Positions 24,641-32,001 of a DNA stretch of 32,001 bases are shown here, in pieces (positions within the stretch are counted from its first letter, which is position 1; each line of letters opens with the position of its first letter). The translations under genes and the position numbers were made by a program. The notes below the pieces were generated by a model. The model saw only the letters and a program-made list of their open reading frames with translations, did no database searches and was not told the DNA's origin. The DNA is from Chloroflexota bacterium (GTDB lineage Bacteria; Chloroflexota; Anaerolineae; Promineifilales; Promineifilaceae). Location of the stretch: contig RFGV01000310.1 in assembly GCA_003696605.1 (NCBI GenBank), forward strand, positions 1 through 32,001. The letters are read 5' to 3'.

Positions 24641-25108
24641 ATGAGTACCAAGCCACTTTCTGCCACCCAATTTTTGAAGACGCTACCGGCACAGGTAATG
24701 CCACATTTGCCTGCGCCTATGCAAAAAGGTATTCATGTACGGCAACCGTGGCGATGGCTCATTCAGTTTCATTTTGGTGAACCATTTTTACATTACGAGG
24801 TTTCGCGGGCTTTGCGCCGTGAGGGCTGGGAGCTGGGATTTCATTGTGAATCAAAGGACAAGCAATTAAATCGCCTTTTGCTACAGGGCTTTCGGCGGCA
24901 TTTGTTTGAAATCAAGGATACTTTGGGTGATTCCATAGAAGCAGAAATGTGGGATAGAGGATGGACAAAGCTTTATGAAGTTTATCCTCCGGCCTCATTA
25001 ACAGCAGAATATCAGGCTCAGGTAGGACGGCGATTGGCAGAGATTATTTGTTGTGTACATCCTATTTTTATGGATTTGCGGCAAACGATAATGGCAGTTT
25101 ACCGCTGA
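24641..25108 (+). CDS. Hypothetical protein, function not recognised
   Basis: This 155-residue protein is not one I can place. It is basic and rich in Trp, Leu and Arg, with a central stretch WRWLIQFHFGEPFLHYEVSRALRR near residues 37-60 and WELGFHCESKD near 62-72, then alternating helices, and a Cys pair near residue 135 (IICCVHP). There is no signal peptide. The ATG at 24641 is preferred; an in-frame ATG at 24560 adds 27 residues of low-complexity character. Neither has a good ribosome site. The hydrophobic strand followed by E-x-K-like acidic/basic positions could fit a nuclease fold, but that is only a thought. Confidence 0.55.
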   Translation: MSTKPLSATQFLKTLPAQVMPHLPAPMQKGIHVRQPWRWLIQFHFGEPFLHYEVSRALRREGWELGFHCESKDKQLNRLLLQGFRRHLFEIKDTLGDSIEAEMWDRGWTKLYEVYPPASLTAEYQAQVGRRLAEIICCVHPIFMDLRQTIMAVYR

Positions 25109-25177
25109 AAATGGTAATTAAGAGTAAAACACCGTAACTCGTTTATGGTTATACAAGAAAAAAAGTCATATATGAAT

Positions 25178-25206
25178 TTGATATGGCATTATGGTAAAAA
25201 TATATA
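25178..25206 (+). promoter_or_regulatory. Sigma70-type promoter for the NUDIX-like gene
   Basis: TTGATA (25178-25183), a 17-base spacer, and TATATA (25201-25206) form a good housekeeping promoter. Transcription would start near 25213, giving a leader of about 55 bases before the ATG at 25268. Confidence 0.55.
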
Positions 25207-25267
25207 GGGGTGACTTCCATAATTACATCGTGCCCTGAAATTCTCAGGTTACTCAAGGCAGTATCTC

Positions 25268-25819
25268 ATGCATACCTTTCGCAATATGTCACAGTTGAAT
25301 GATTGGTTGCTAGCCAAGGGGGTAGATACGTCTTCCTGGGGTAAGAATGGCTCCAAGACGGTTACTCATTTGTGGCAGGAATATACCAGAGGAGAGGTGA
25401 GTTTTCAGGATTCGCCCCCTTTACGACGGGTTAATGTGGTGCAACTGAATATTCGGCGAGATAATCAGGTGTTGATTGAGGCAGCGCAGGAGTTTTGTGA
25501 CGGCCGTTTGCGCCACCGCAACCAACCACCCTCTGAAAAGATGAAGCCGGGAGAATCCTATATTGACGCTGCCTTGCGCTGCTGCCAGGAAGAGTTAGGC
25601 GTATCACCCGAAAGAGTCCAAATCATTCCGGATACTCATAAAATAATTGATGTGGAAACGGAATCTATTTCTTATCCGGGACTAAAAACCCAATACACAT
25701 TCCACATTGTGGACGCGACTATCAAAAATTTGCCAGAATCGGCATTCTGGAAAGAGAACGAAGTGAAAGATAAGGGAGACCCAATTCGGCGGCATTATTG
25801 GGTGTGGCAAACAGTATAA
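25268..25819 (+). CDS. NUDIX-like hydrolase with an altered NUDIX box
   Basis: This 183-residue protein has an N-terminal helical part (WLLAKGVDTSSWGKNGSKTVTHLWQEY, residues 13-39) and a NUDIX-like core. VNVVQLNIRRDNQVLIEAAQEFCDGRLRHRNQPPSEKM is the entry strand region, and MKPGESYIDAALRCCQEELGV is the NUDIX box region. In the usual REUxEE core the R is followed by Glu; here it reads RCCQEE, so the first Glu is Cys. The two later Glu are kept. NUDIX enzymes split nucleoside diphosphates linked to another group. The altered box means activity or substrate may differ. No operon partner: a promoter precedes it and the next gene is convergent. Confidence 0.65.
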   Translation: MHTFRNMSQLNDWLLAKGVDTSSWGKNGSKTVTHLWQEYTRGEVSFQDSPPLRRVNVVQLNIRRDNQVLIEAAQEFCDGRLRHRNQPPSEKMKPGESYIDAALRCCQEELGVSPERVQIIPDTHKIIDVETESISYPGLKTQYTFHIVDATIKNLPESAFWKENEVKDKGDPIRRHYWVWQTV

Positions 25820-25898
25820 GGAATAAAAACGGCCGTTTCATTCTCATTCCTGCCCACCACACACCATCCCCCCTTCCCGCCTCCTGACAAACAAAACA

Positions 25899-25927
25899 GC
25901 GACCATCCCCTTACCAGAGATGGTCGC
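25899..25927 (-). terminator. Intrinsic terminator for asnS
   Basis: A perfect 9-bp stem (GCGACCATC with GATGGTCGC) with an 11-base loop lies 33 bases past the asnS stop. On the minus strand it is followed by TGTTTTGTTTG, a T-rich tail. Confidence 0.75.
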
Positions 25928-25960
25928 CCCAACCTTCTCTACTCTGCCTATAACGCTCCC

Positions 25961-27298
25961 CTACGGACGCATCCGAGTCAGCGTGCGCGGAAAAGCAATC
26001 GTCTCCCGCACATGATCAATACCACAAATCCAGGCCACCGTACGCTCCAAACCCAAACCAAACCCACTATGCGGCACACTTCCATAGCGGCGCAAATCCA
26101 CATACCATTGATAATGCGCCATAGGCAACTCATGGCGGCGAATCGCTTCAACCAGCAAATCCGGGTCACTCATACGCTCACTCCCCCCAATAATTTCACC
26201 ATACCCCTCTGGAGCAAGCAAGTCCACACTCTTGCAAATCTCCGGCCTTCCTGGCCACGGCTCCATATAAAATGCCTTAACGGCCGTTGGATACCCATAC
26301 ACAAACACAGGCCGATCAAACTGCTTCGTCAACTCAGTCTCATGAGGCGAGCCAAAATCATCCCCCCACTCAATCTTCAACAACTCCTTCAATTCCTCGT
26401 CTTCCGTTGCCTCCCGAATAGCATGCAATCGCTCAATCGCCTCATCATAACTAATACGAGGAAAAGGTGGCTTAACATTCTCCAGCACCGAAACATCCCG
26501 CTCCAGCACTTCCAACTCAGCCCGCCGCTTCTCCAAAGTAGTCTGCACAATATAACTCACAAACGCTTCCTCAAAAGCCATCAAGTCATCCAGATCAAAG
26601 AAAGCCATCTCCGGCTCAACCATCCAAAACTCAGCCAGATGACGCCGAGTCTTAGACTTTTCAGCCCGAAACGTTGGCCCAAAGCAATATACCTTGCCAA
26701 ACGCCATAATATTGGCCTCGTTATAAAGCTGACCAGTCTGTGCCAGATACGCCTTTTCATCAAAATAATCCACCTCAAACAAGGTACTGGTGCCCTCAGC
26801 GGCAGATGGTGTGATAATCGGGGTATCTACATTCAGAAAACCATGACTATCCAAAAAATCAATAATAGCTCGCTTGACCGTAGCCCGAATACGCATGATA
26901 GCCCATTGGCGTCGGGAGCGGAGCCACAGATGCCGATGGTCTAGCAAAAAATCCACCCCATGCTCTTTAAGACCAATGGGATAATCCTGAGTATCTTGCA
27001 ATACTTGAGCAGATTCAATATTAACTTCGTACCCCTTGGGAACACCCGGAGCACGATCATTGGCACGCACCTCTCCCGTAACAATCAGTGAAGATTCCTG
27101 TCCTAGCCGCTTTAACGTCTCAAAAAGCTCATCACCAATTTCCGGACGAAAAGCAACGCCCTGGGTAATACCTGTACCATCACGCAAGCGCATAAAGAGC
27201 AACTTGCCTTTGCGTGTGCTGGAATAAAGCCAGCCTTTAATAGTAACTTTTTGCCCAACATATTGAGCAATATTTTCAATGGCTATTTCTGTGGTCAT
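25961..27298 (-). CDS. asnS: Asparaginyl-tRNA synthetase
   Basis: This 445-residue class IIb synthetase charges tRNA-Asn with asparagine in the cytoplasm. The N-terminal OB-fold anticodon domain (residues about 1-105) begins with [26 protein letters not shown]. The catalytic domain shows motif 1 near 145-165, motif 2 [24 protein letters not shown] near 210-235, and motif 3 [15 protein letters not shown] near the C-terminus. The AsnRS-type segment [25 protein letters not shown] supports AsnRS over AspRS. GGAG lies 6 bases before the ATG. A promoter (TGGTACAAT) lies close upstream and a terminator follows, so it is a single-gene unit. Confidence 0.95.
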   Translation of the reverse strand: MTTEIAIENIAQYVGQKVTIKGWLYSSTRKGKLLFMRLRDGTGITQGVAFRPEIGDELFETLKRLGQESSLIVTGEVRANDRAPGVPKGYEVNIESAQVLQDTQDYPIGLKEHGVDFLLDHRHLWLRSRRQWAIMRIRATVKRAIIDFLDSHGFLNVDTPIITPSAAEGTSTLFEVDYFDEKAYLAQTGQLYNEANIMAFGKVYCFGPTFRAEKSKTRRHLAEFWMVEPEMAFFDLDDLMAFEEAFVSYIVQTTLEKRRAELEVLERDVSVLENVKPPFPRISYDEAIERLHAIREATEDEELKELLKIEWGDDFGSPHETELTKQFDRPVFVYGYPTAVKAFYMEPWPGRPEICKSVDLLAPEGYGEIIGGSERMSDPDLLVEAIRRHELPMAHYQWYVDLRRYGSVPHSGFGLGLERTVAWICGIDHVRETIAFPRTLTRMRP

Positions 27299-27329
27299 TT
27301 TTTGCTCCGTTTCTGGGTTTGCGGGTTAA

Positions 27330-27338
27330 ATTGTACCA
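27330..27338 (-). promoter_or_regulatory. Extended -10 promoter for asnS
   Basis: TGGTACAAT on the minus strand is an extended -10 element. The start would be near 27323, about 25 bases before the asnS ATG. No matching -35 is visible. Confidence 0.45.
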
Positions 27339-27396
27339 CACGCAAGAATTTTCGGGGATTATCGGGCAGGAAGAATTCAGGGCATAGATAAATGTA

Positions 27397-27431
27397 AATG
27401 GGGCGTTTGACACAATACCAAACGCCCCATT
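27397..27431 (-). terminator. Intrinsic terminator for the six-repeat secreted protein gene
   Basis: A perfect 13-bp stem (AATGGGGCGTTTG with CAAACGCCCCATT) with a 9-base loop lies 40 bases past the stop at 27472. On the minus strand it is followed by TACATTTATCT, a partial T-rich tail. The next gene, asnS, starts about 100 bases further on. Confidence 0.7.
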
Positions 27432-27471
27432 CGGCTGGTTTATCACTATGCCAGCTTCTGTCTGTGAAAAT

Positions 27472-29268
27472 TTATGGGGCCAAAATCTGCGGCAAATATG
27501 CTTTGTTATCCACGACCAGAATATTAAATCCGACATTTTCTGGCATGGAAGCCAGATCTTCATTAAAGACTGCCCACTTTTCCGTTACCGGATTGTACCA
27601 TACCCCAACGGGATGGTCATTGTATGTCTTCCCGTTCCAGTTGGGTGTTACCAGGACAACGGCAGTGGGGTTTCCGTTAAGCAAAGGATGATCAATGGTC
27701 ATGGAGTTACCGGCTATATTGGCAGCAGTGGACGTATAAATGAAGCTGTTGGATAACCCTGTTGTGACATACACATTAAAAGCCGCATTTTCTGGTATAG
27801 GAGTGGACCCATCCTGGTTGAAAATTGTCCACTTGTTTACTCCTATGAAATCATTATACCAGACACCGATAGGATGAACGTTAAAAGTAGATTGTTGACC
27901 ACCAGGGTTTCCATTGGGCGTGACAATGAAAATGGCATTGGGGTTATTGTTGAGCATAGGGTGGTCTAGTATAGTCCAATTGCTGGCAAGTGTACTCGCC
28001 GTAGCGGTATGAACAAAGGTGCGAAGGGATGGAGGTGGAACATAGATGTTAAATGTACCTGTCGGTGCATCACTAACAAGAGTGTCCAGATTCCTTATTG
28101 TCCATTGATTGTAACTCTGATCGTATTCAAGGCCGATGGGGTAATTATTGTATGTACCATTTATGCCGCCCGGATTCCAGTTGGCTGTGGCAAAGGCAAT
28201 GGCGTTTGGGTTGTTGTTAAGTAAAGGAGAATCTATATGGGTGCGAAAAGGGGTTAACATATTACTGGGATCGGATCTGTGGGTAAAAACGGCCGTTTTT
28301 TGTGGCGCAATCAGCACATTGAACGCCGCCCCTTCTTCCATAAGCGCATTGTTTTTGCCCGGAGCCTGATTAAAAATAGCCCAGGTCTCATTCGCCTCAC
28401 CTATTGAATAATAAACCCCTGTCGCATAATTGTTATACTTACCTTCAATGCCACCATTCGGATTCCAGTTTGCCGTGATAAAAACCAGTGCATCCGGATT
28501 ATTCTCAAACAGAGGGTGATCCATGTAGGTAACGTTACTAGATATATTCCCTGCTTCCGCCTGGTGCACAAAGGCTGTAGCCTTTTTGGAAATTACAACC
28601 ACATTAAAAGATGGATTGGCTGGTCCATTGGTCGGCATATCTGCCAAATCTTGATTAAAAATCCCCCATTTTTGGGAAACCCCCTCATACCAGACACCAA
28701 TGTGGTGGTCATGATATGCCCCAACAGCCCCACCTCCTGGGTTAAAGTTGGGGGTCACCAGTATCATCGCATCTGGATTGTTATTCAGTTCAGGATGATC
28801 TAAAAGTGTATAGTTTCCCACAACATTCCCGACATTGGCTGTATGCACAAATGCAGTCGTCTCTGTGCCAGGAATGAAGATGTTAAACTTCTGCCCATTA
28901 ATTGATGATAGATCTTGGCTAAAAACCCCCCATCTTTTATTCGTGGCACTATACGTAACCCCAAATGCTTTCTCGTAATCCACTCCTGTAACAAGACTGG
29001 GATTCCAGTTAGGTGTGACAATGATAATGGCATTCGGATTATTGTTTAGCAAAGGGTGATCCAGGTAAGTAACCGCGCCAGAAGTGTTGGCGCTGGTAGC
29101 TGTGTGGACAAAATAGATATCGGGTTGACTGGTAGCATTTGCAAGGTTTGGGCTATTGGTGGTACGAGCGAGGGTGGTGGGCGGAGTAAAGTTGACCAGG
29201 ATAAAAACTATCAGAAAAGCAGATGTAATTAGAGAAATGGACAAATACTGGTAATTGCGCTGCATCAT
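27472..29268 (-). CDS. Secreted protein of six tandem repeat domains
   Basis: This 598-residue protein has a signal peptide (hydrophobic core about residues 8-27) and then six repeats of about 80-90 residues, at about 52-132, 138-226, 231-320, 326-410, 416-501 and 507-586. The shared pattern is FVHTA...N...T.LDHPLLNNNPNA..IVTPNWNPGG...YN.HPIGVWY....KW.IFNQD...MP...FNV.V. Each unit has conserved Asp, His, Asn and Trp that look like a small beta-fold. The tail AYLPQILAP resembles the short YLP-type C-termini of many Chloroflexota exported proteins. I believe this repeat has been listed as a domain of unknown function but cannot give its accession with confidence. GGGAGGT lies 6 bases before ATG 29268. 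Role is unknown; binding or surface attachment is a guess. Confidence 0.85.
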   Translation of the reverse strand: MMQRNYQYLSISLITSAFLIVFILVNFTPPTTLARTTNSPNLANATSQPDIYFVHTATSANTSGAVTYLDHPLLNNNPNAIIIVTPNWNPSLVTGVDYEKAFGVTYSATNKRWGVFSQDLSSINGQKFNIFIPGTETTAFVHTANVGNVVGNYTLLDHPELNNNPDAMILVTPNFNPGGGAVGAYHDHHIGVWYEGVSQKWGIFNQDLADMPTNGPANPSFNVVVISKKATAFVHQAEAGNISSNVTYMDHPLFENNPDALVFITANWNPNGGIEGKYNNYATGVYYSIGEANETWAIFNQAPGKNNALMEEGAAFNVLIAPQKTAVFTHRSDPSNMLTPFRTHIDSPLLNNNPNAIAFATANWNPGGINGTYNNYPIGLEYDQSYNQWTIRNLDTLVSDAPTGTFNIYVPPPSLRTFVHTATASTLASNWTILDHPMLNNNPNAIFIVTPNGNPGGQQSTFNVHPIGVWYNDFIGVNKWTIFNQDGSTPIPENAAFNVYVTTGLSNSFIYTSTAANIAGNSMTIDHPLLNGNPTAVVLVTPNWNGKTYNDHPVGVWYNPVTEKWAVFNEDLASMPENVGFNILVVDNKAYLPQILAP

Positions 29269-29431
29269 CGTTTACCTCCCATTTTCTATAAAGCAGCCTA
29301 TCTTGAAAAGCCAAGCCATGCGCACAGACAAAAGGATAGCCATCCAAAAATCATTCTACAACGACAGACAAGAACCAAAACTATAAAAGCTGTTACATTT
29401 TGTATGTAAATTTTTTTATCTAACAGATTCT

Positions 29432-30298
29432 TTAGTAGCGGCGGAAAAGACGACGACGCAAACCAGGGCGACGCAAATAGGCGAGGTTGTGTGGCAGACG
29501 AACGGGGCGAAAATAGAAGTGGTGTAAAACGCTGTCAAGTTCGGCCAGATCGGGAACGAAGAAGCGTTCGACAAAGTAGGGGGTGACTGGCGGCCAGTAC
29601 CACCAGCGAAAAAGGAGGGTGGATAACGGCCGTAATAATACCATTGGCAATGGCAGGAGAATTCGACGAATATCGGCCGCTTGCAGAATCTGGACGACGA
29701 TTTCCCGATACTTGAGCCGTTCCTCACCGCCAAGGCTGATAGTCTTGTTTTGCAAGTCGGGTCGCTTCAGCGTGGCCACAAGGCATCGTGTGTAATCTTC
29801 TACCCACAATGGCTGAAATGGCACCTTACCTCCGCCAGGTAACCAGACAAAAGGCCAGCTCCACAAGGCTAGCGAAAGGATAATCTCTGTAAATCGGTCG
29901 TTACGGCCATATAACGTGGTTGTGCGCAAAATGGTATAAGGGATTCCACTCTGGCGCACCAGACGCTCCACCTGCCCTTTAACGCGGAGTAGCATTTGGC
30001 TGGCGTTTGGATCTGCACCAAGGCGACTGGGAATAATGATGTGTTGTACGCCAGCACGACGACATTCATCCAGTAAACGGCGTGTGCCTTCCACATCAAC
30101 CCGTTGTAAAAGACGATGCCGTCCACGGGCTTCGGCGCCAGCCAGGTGAATCACTGTGTGAATGTCGGCAAGTTGTTCGCGGATGGCAGCGGTATCGGTA
30201 ATGCGACCAGTGAAGGGGCGGGCTGTGTAGCCAGCAATCTGGAGCCGGTTCATGAGGGAACGGCCGATAAAGCCGGTAGCACCTGTGACAAGTATCAT
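29432..30298 (-). CDS. Atypical SDR, NAD(P)-binding epimerase-like protein (NDUFA9-like)
   Basis: This 288-residue protein is a Rossmann-fold member of the extended/atypical short-chain dehydrogenases. It opens with the dinucleotide loop MILVTGATGFIGRSL (GxxGxxG), has VIHLAGAEARGRHR near 70, and HIIIPSRLG near 105 where the catalytic Tyr-x-x-x-Lys is absent or replaced. The rest shows the NDUFA9-like run LRTTTLYGRND near 145 and QPLWVEDYTRCL near 185. Loss of YxxxK suggests a binding or redox-sensing role more than a standard oxidoreductase. The ATG at 30298 starts at the Rossmann motif. The C-terminal part is basic (RRPGLRRRLFRRY), which may bind membrane or nucleic acid. It is divergent from the glycosyltransferase gene. 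Confidence 0.82.
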   Translation of the reverse strand: MILVTGATGFIGRSLMNRLQIAGYTARPFTGRITDTAAIREQLADIHTVIHLAGAEARGRHRLLQRVDVEGTRRLLDECRRAGVQHIIIPSRLGADPNASQMLLRVKGQVERLVRQSGIPYTILRTTTLYGRNDRFTEIILSLALWSWPFVWLPGGGKVPFQPLWVEDYTRCLVATLKRPDLQNKTISLGGEERLKYREIVVQILQAADIRRILLPLPMVLLRPLSTLLFRWWYWPPVTPYFVERFFVPDLAELDSVLHHFYFRPVRLPHNLAYLRRPGLRRRLFRRY

Positions 30299-30305
30299 GA
30301 CGGGA

Positions 30306-30334
30306 ATTGTAGAGTCTGGACAGCAGAGAAGCAA
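30306..30334 (-). promoter_or_regulatory. Promoter for the SDR gene, likely leaderless
   Basis: TTGCTT (30329-30334), a 17-base spacer and TACAAT (30306-30311) are read on the minus strand. The -10 ends 7 bases before the ATG at 30298, so the transcript would begin at or beside the start codon. No ribosome site is present, which agrees. Confidence 0.5.
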
Positions 30335-30341
30335 GCCGTGT

Positions 30342-30371
30342 TTGCCTGTTGTTACCACAGTTATCTATAAT
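30342..30371 (+). promoter_or_regulatory. Promoter for the glycosyltransferase gene, likely leaderless
   Basis: TTGCCT (30342-30347), an 18-base spacer, and a perfect TATAAT (30366-30371). The -10 ends 6 bases before the ATG at 30378, giving almost no leader. No Shine-Dalgarno precedes the ATG. Confidence 0.55.
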
Positions 30372-30377
30372 CTGCCC

Positions 30378-31514
30378 ATGCGTGTATGCCTGATTGGTCC
30401 AACATATCCGTATCGGGGTGGTATTGCCCATTACACAACACTGCTGGCACAGGCTTTGCGAGATGTTGGGCACGAGTTGTTGCTGGTTTCTTTTTCGCGA
30501 CAGTATCCGAAATGGCTGTTTCCGGGCAGAAGTGATAAAGACCCCAGTGAACGGCCGTTGCAAACTGAAGCGGAATATCTCCTGGATGGCTTGAACCCCG
30601 TAACGTGGTGGCGCACAATCAAGCGTCTGCGCGACTGGCAGCCAGAGCTGGTGGTGATGCAGTGGTGGGTTCCCTATTGGGCACCAGCGTGGACAGTACT
30701 CACCCGTGCCATCAAGCGTTTACCCAATTCTCCCCGGCTGGTCGTTATCTGTCACAATGTACTGCCCCATGAAGAAGGTCGTTTACAGCGTGTCCTGCCG
30801 TCTATTATTCGGCTGGCAATTGGTCAGGCAGACCATTTTTTGGTGCACTCCCAGGCTGATGGCTCTGTTTTACACCGTTTTTTGCCAAATGCCGCTTTTA
30901 CTATTGTCCCACATCCCACATATGCGCCCCTGGCAAACGGCTCACAAGAAACTTTACCAGTCTCCTTGCCAGGGGATCGACCAATTTTGCTATTTGCCGG
31001 ATTTGTGCGGCCATATAAGGGGCTAGATATCTTGCTGGAGGCGTTGCCAATGGTGCTGGCCGAAATGCCGGTGCATTTGCTGATAACGGGTGAGTTTTGG
31101 CAGGGCGCAGCGTTATACCAGCAGCAAATCGAACGGTTGCAGATTGAGGATGCGGTTACAATTGTGGATGCGTACTTGCCGAATGAGGTATTGGTCAGCT
31201 GTGTGCGCCGCGCAGATGTGGTTGTATTGCCCTATCGTCGTGCAACACAAAGTGGGATTATTCAGTTGGCATTTGGGCAAGGGACGCCGGTGATTACCAC
31301 AAATGTGGGTGGATTGGGTGAGGTGGTGACAAACGGCCGTACTGGTCTGGTTGTACCACCGGAAGACCCACAGGCGTTGGCCGCCGCTATTTGTCGTTAC
31401 TTTCGGGAAGGGCTGGGAGGCCAAATGCGAGAAGCAATACAGCAGGAAAACGGCCGTTTTTCGTGGGGCGTGTTGATTGACCACCTAAAACAAATTTCGG
31501 AAACCAATGATTAG
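30378..31514 (+). CDS. Family-4 glycosyltransferase (GT-B fold)
   Basis: This 378-residue enzyme transfers a sugar from a nucleotide donor, probably to a lipid-linked or envelope glycan. The N-terminal domain starts with VCLIGPTYPYRGGIAHYTTLLAQAL. The C-terminal donor domain shows LLFAGFVRPYKGLDILLEAL near residue 215-234, VTIVDAYLPNEVLVSCVRRADVVVLPYRRATQSGIIQLAFGQGTPVITTNVGGLGEVV near 260-320, with the conserved Glu region, and TGLVVPPEDPQALAAAI after it. The ATG at 30378 is chosen because it starts the domain and lies 6 bases after a TATAAT. The zinc-ribbon methyltransferase gene follows after 9 bases, so the two form an operon. Donor and acceptor are unknown. Confidence 0.92.
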   Translation: MRVCLIGPTYPYRGGIAHYTTLLAQALRDVGHELLLVSFSRQYPKWLFPGRSDKDPSERPLQTEAEYLLDGLNPVTWWRTIKRLRDWQPELVVMQWWVPYWAPAWTVLTRAIKRLPNSPRLVVICHNVLPHEEGRLQRVLPSIIRLAIGQADHFLVHSQADGSVLHRFLPNAAFTIVPHPTYAPLANGSQETLPVSLPGDRPILLFAGFVRPYKGLDILLEALPMVLAEMPVHLLITGEFWQGAALYQQQIERLQIEDAVTIVDAYLPNEVLVSCVRRADVVVLPYRRATQSGIIQLAFGQGTPVITTNVGGLGEVVTNGRTGLVVPPEDPQALAAAICRYFREGLGGQMREAIQQENGRFSWGVLIDHLKQISETND

Positions 31515-31523
31515 GGAGGGGTT

Positions 31524-32001
31524 GTGGATAATTCCAGTTTATTGTGTTGTCCACGTTGTCATGGAGCGTTACGTGCTGGCACTTGCACCCAATGCCAGAC
31601 CCGCTACGAAGAAACGCTGGGGATTTTGGATTTGCGGTGGCCGCGTCCAAAGCCAATGAGTCAAACAGAAAAGACACTTCTTTTTAAGCTCATTGATAAT
31701 TACCATAAAGTTGGGTTTTCAGAACTGGTGGCCATGCGTTTTCAAAACAGTCAACTGCCAGCAGATATTCGGCAAGAATATGAAGAATACGCACAAAACC
31801 CCATATTACGCAGTCAGAAAATGCTGGATATGTTTCGAGAGCGGTTCATGGAACGATTTTCTTTGCCGGAATCTGGTGTGGCCTTGGATATTGGCTGTGG
31901 GGTCGGGGCAAGCAGTTTTCTGTTAGCCTCCCAGTTCGATCAGGTAGTCGGAATTGATGTGGATTTGATAAGTCTGATTTTGGCTCGAAAGTTTTTAGAA
32001 G
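31524..32001 (+). CDS. Methyltransferase with N-terminal zinc ribbon, 3' end outside the window
   Basis: The 159 visible residues begin with a zinc-ribbon-like stretch, LLCCPRCHGALRAGTCTQCQTRYEE, holding CPRC and CTQC pairs. After a helical linker the SAM-binding motif I appears: GVALDIGCGVGASSFLLA near residue 115-130, followed by VVGIDVDLISLILARK. This layout (ribbon then Rossmann methyltransferase) is common among class I methyltransferases of polysaccharide and quinone clusters. The GTG start at 31524 has AGGGAGGGG directly upstream, 9 bases after the glycosyltransferase stop. The product is cut off by the window edge. Confidence 0.85.
   Translation, partial: MDNSSLLCCPRCHGALRAGTCTQCQTRYEETLGILDLRWPRPKPMSQTEKTLLFKLIDNYHKVGFSELVAMRFQNSQLPADIRQEYEEYAQNPILRSQKMLDMFRERFMERFSLPESGVALDIGCGVGASSFLLASQFDQVVGIDVDLISLILARKFLE

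Larger units (their letters stand above)
3009..31458. repeat. Highly iterated palindrome AACGGCCGTT, 22 perfect copies
   Basis: Perfect copies begin at 3009, 4370, 4929, 5759, 6693, 7203, 7240, 8291, 10448, 13291, 14257, 17121, 17529, 18179, 19879, 20122, 24433, 25828, 26279, 28288, 30550 and 31449. About 54 CGGCCG cores occur in all by hand count; near-copies include TTCGGCCGTT (10462) and TACGGCCGTT. Chance would give about 10 cores and well under one perfect 10-mer. Most copies lie inside genes and are read in different frames as NGR, TAV or RP. Two perfect copies are intergenic (24433, 25828). None lies in bases 1-3008. The role is unknown; a methylation or repair target, or a DNA-binding site, are options. 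Confidence 0.85.

Noticed and set aside
26012-26944. A 310-codon plus-strand frame opposite asnS
   Set aside because: asnS is certain, and the opposite product lacks any domain, so it is a shadow frame.
27472-29268. Repeat-rich region considered as a possible tandem DNA repeat or CRISPR
   Set aside because: The repeats are diverged protein-coding units of 80-90 codons, with no short identical repeats or spacers.
29390-29422. TTACAT...ATGTAA hairpin followed by a T run (plus strand)
   Set aside because: The stem is only six A-T-rich pairs, and no plus-strand gene ends there, so it is unlikely to be a terminator.

Overview
The window is a compact bacterial chromosome segment of roughly even base composition. 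It carries about 27 protein genes and no rRNA, tRNA, CRISPR array, transposase or phage gene that I can recognise. The gene mix suggests a member of the Chloroflexota, perhaps near the Anaerolineae: F420 synthesis genes, a multi-subunit molybdenum hydroxylase, an LCP wall protein, GAF sensor kinases, and a secreted repeat protein ending in a YLP-type tail. This is inference from gene content, not a phylogenetic result.

Layout. Bases 1-4574 run on the plus strand: a partial LytR-CpsA-Psr (LCP) protein, an Atg22/UMF1-like transporter, an alkaline-phosphatase-superfamily metalloenzyme and a flavin reductase. From 4654 to 24273 nearly everything is on the minus strand. In transcription order this block holds a GAF sensor kinase, a 104-aa protein with a terminator, a frameshifted membrane protein, a RarA-methyltransferase-like fusion, an M20 amidohydrolase, cofD, cofC, an LLM flavin oxidoreductase, a hotdog thioesterase, a sensor kinase, a response regulator, a lipoprotein, xdhC, a FAD plus 2Fe-2S fusion, a small membrane protein, the molybdopterin subunit, yqeB, a yqeC-mocA fusion and a YgjP-like metallopeptidase. 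Bases 24641-25819 hold two plus-strand genes (unknown and NUDIX-like). asnS and a six-repeat secreted protein follow on the minus strand, each with a terminator. The right end has a divergent pair, an atypical SDR (minus) and a family-4 glycosyltransferase (plus), then a partial zinc-ribbon methyltransferase.

How the genes fit together. The 5-14.6 kb block reads as one molybdenum hydroxylase system: enzyme subunits, sulfuration/insertion factor (XdhC), cytidylyltransferase (MocA), and YqeB/YqeC, the known markers of selenium-dependent molybdenum hydroxylases. A two-component pair sits upstream. The 15-18 kb block supplies F420 synthesis steps beside a plausible F420-dependent oxidoreductase.

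The strongest signal not explained by genes is a highly iterated palindrome, AACGGCCGTT. I counted 22 perfect copies and about 54 CGGCCG cores by eye, in both coding and non-coding DNA, with none in the first 3 kb. It resembles HIP1 of cyanobacteria in behaviour but not in sequence. Other points of interest are a RarA that has lost its Walker B glutamate, a frameshift on an A6 run directly before a stop codon, and two divergent promoters placed so that both genes would be leaderless.
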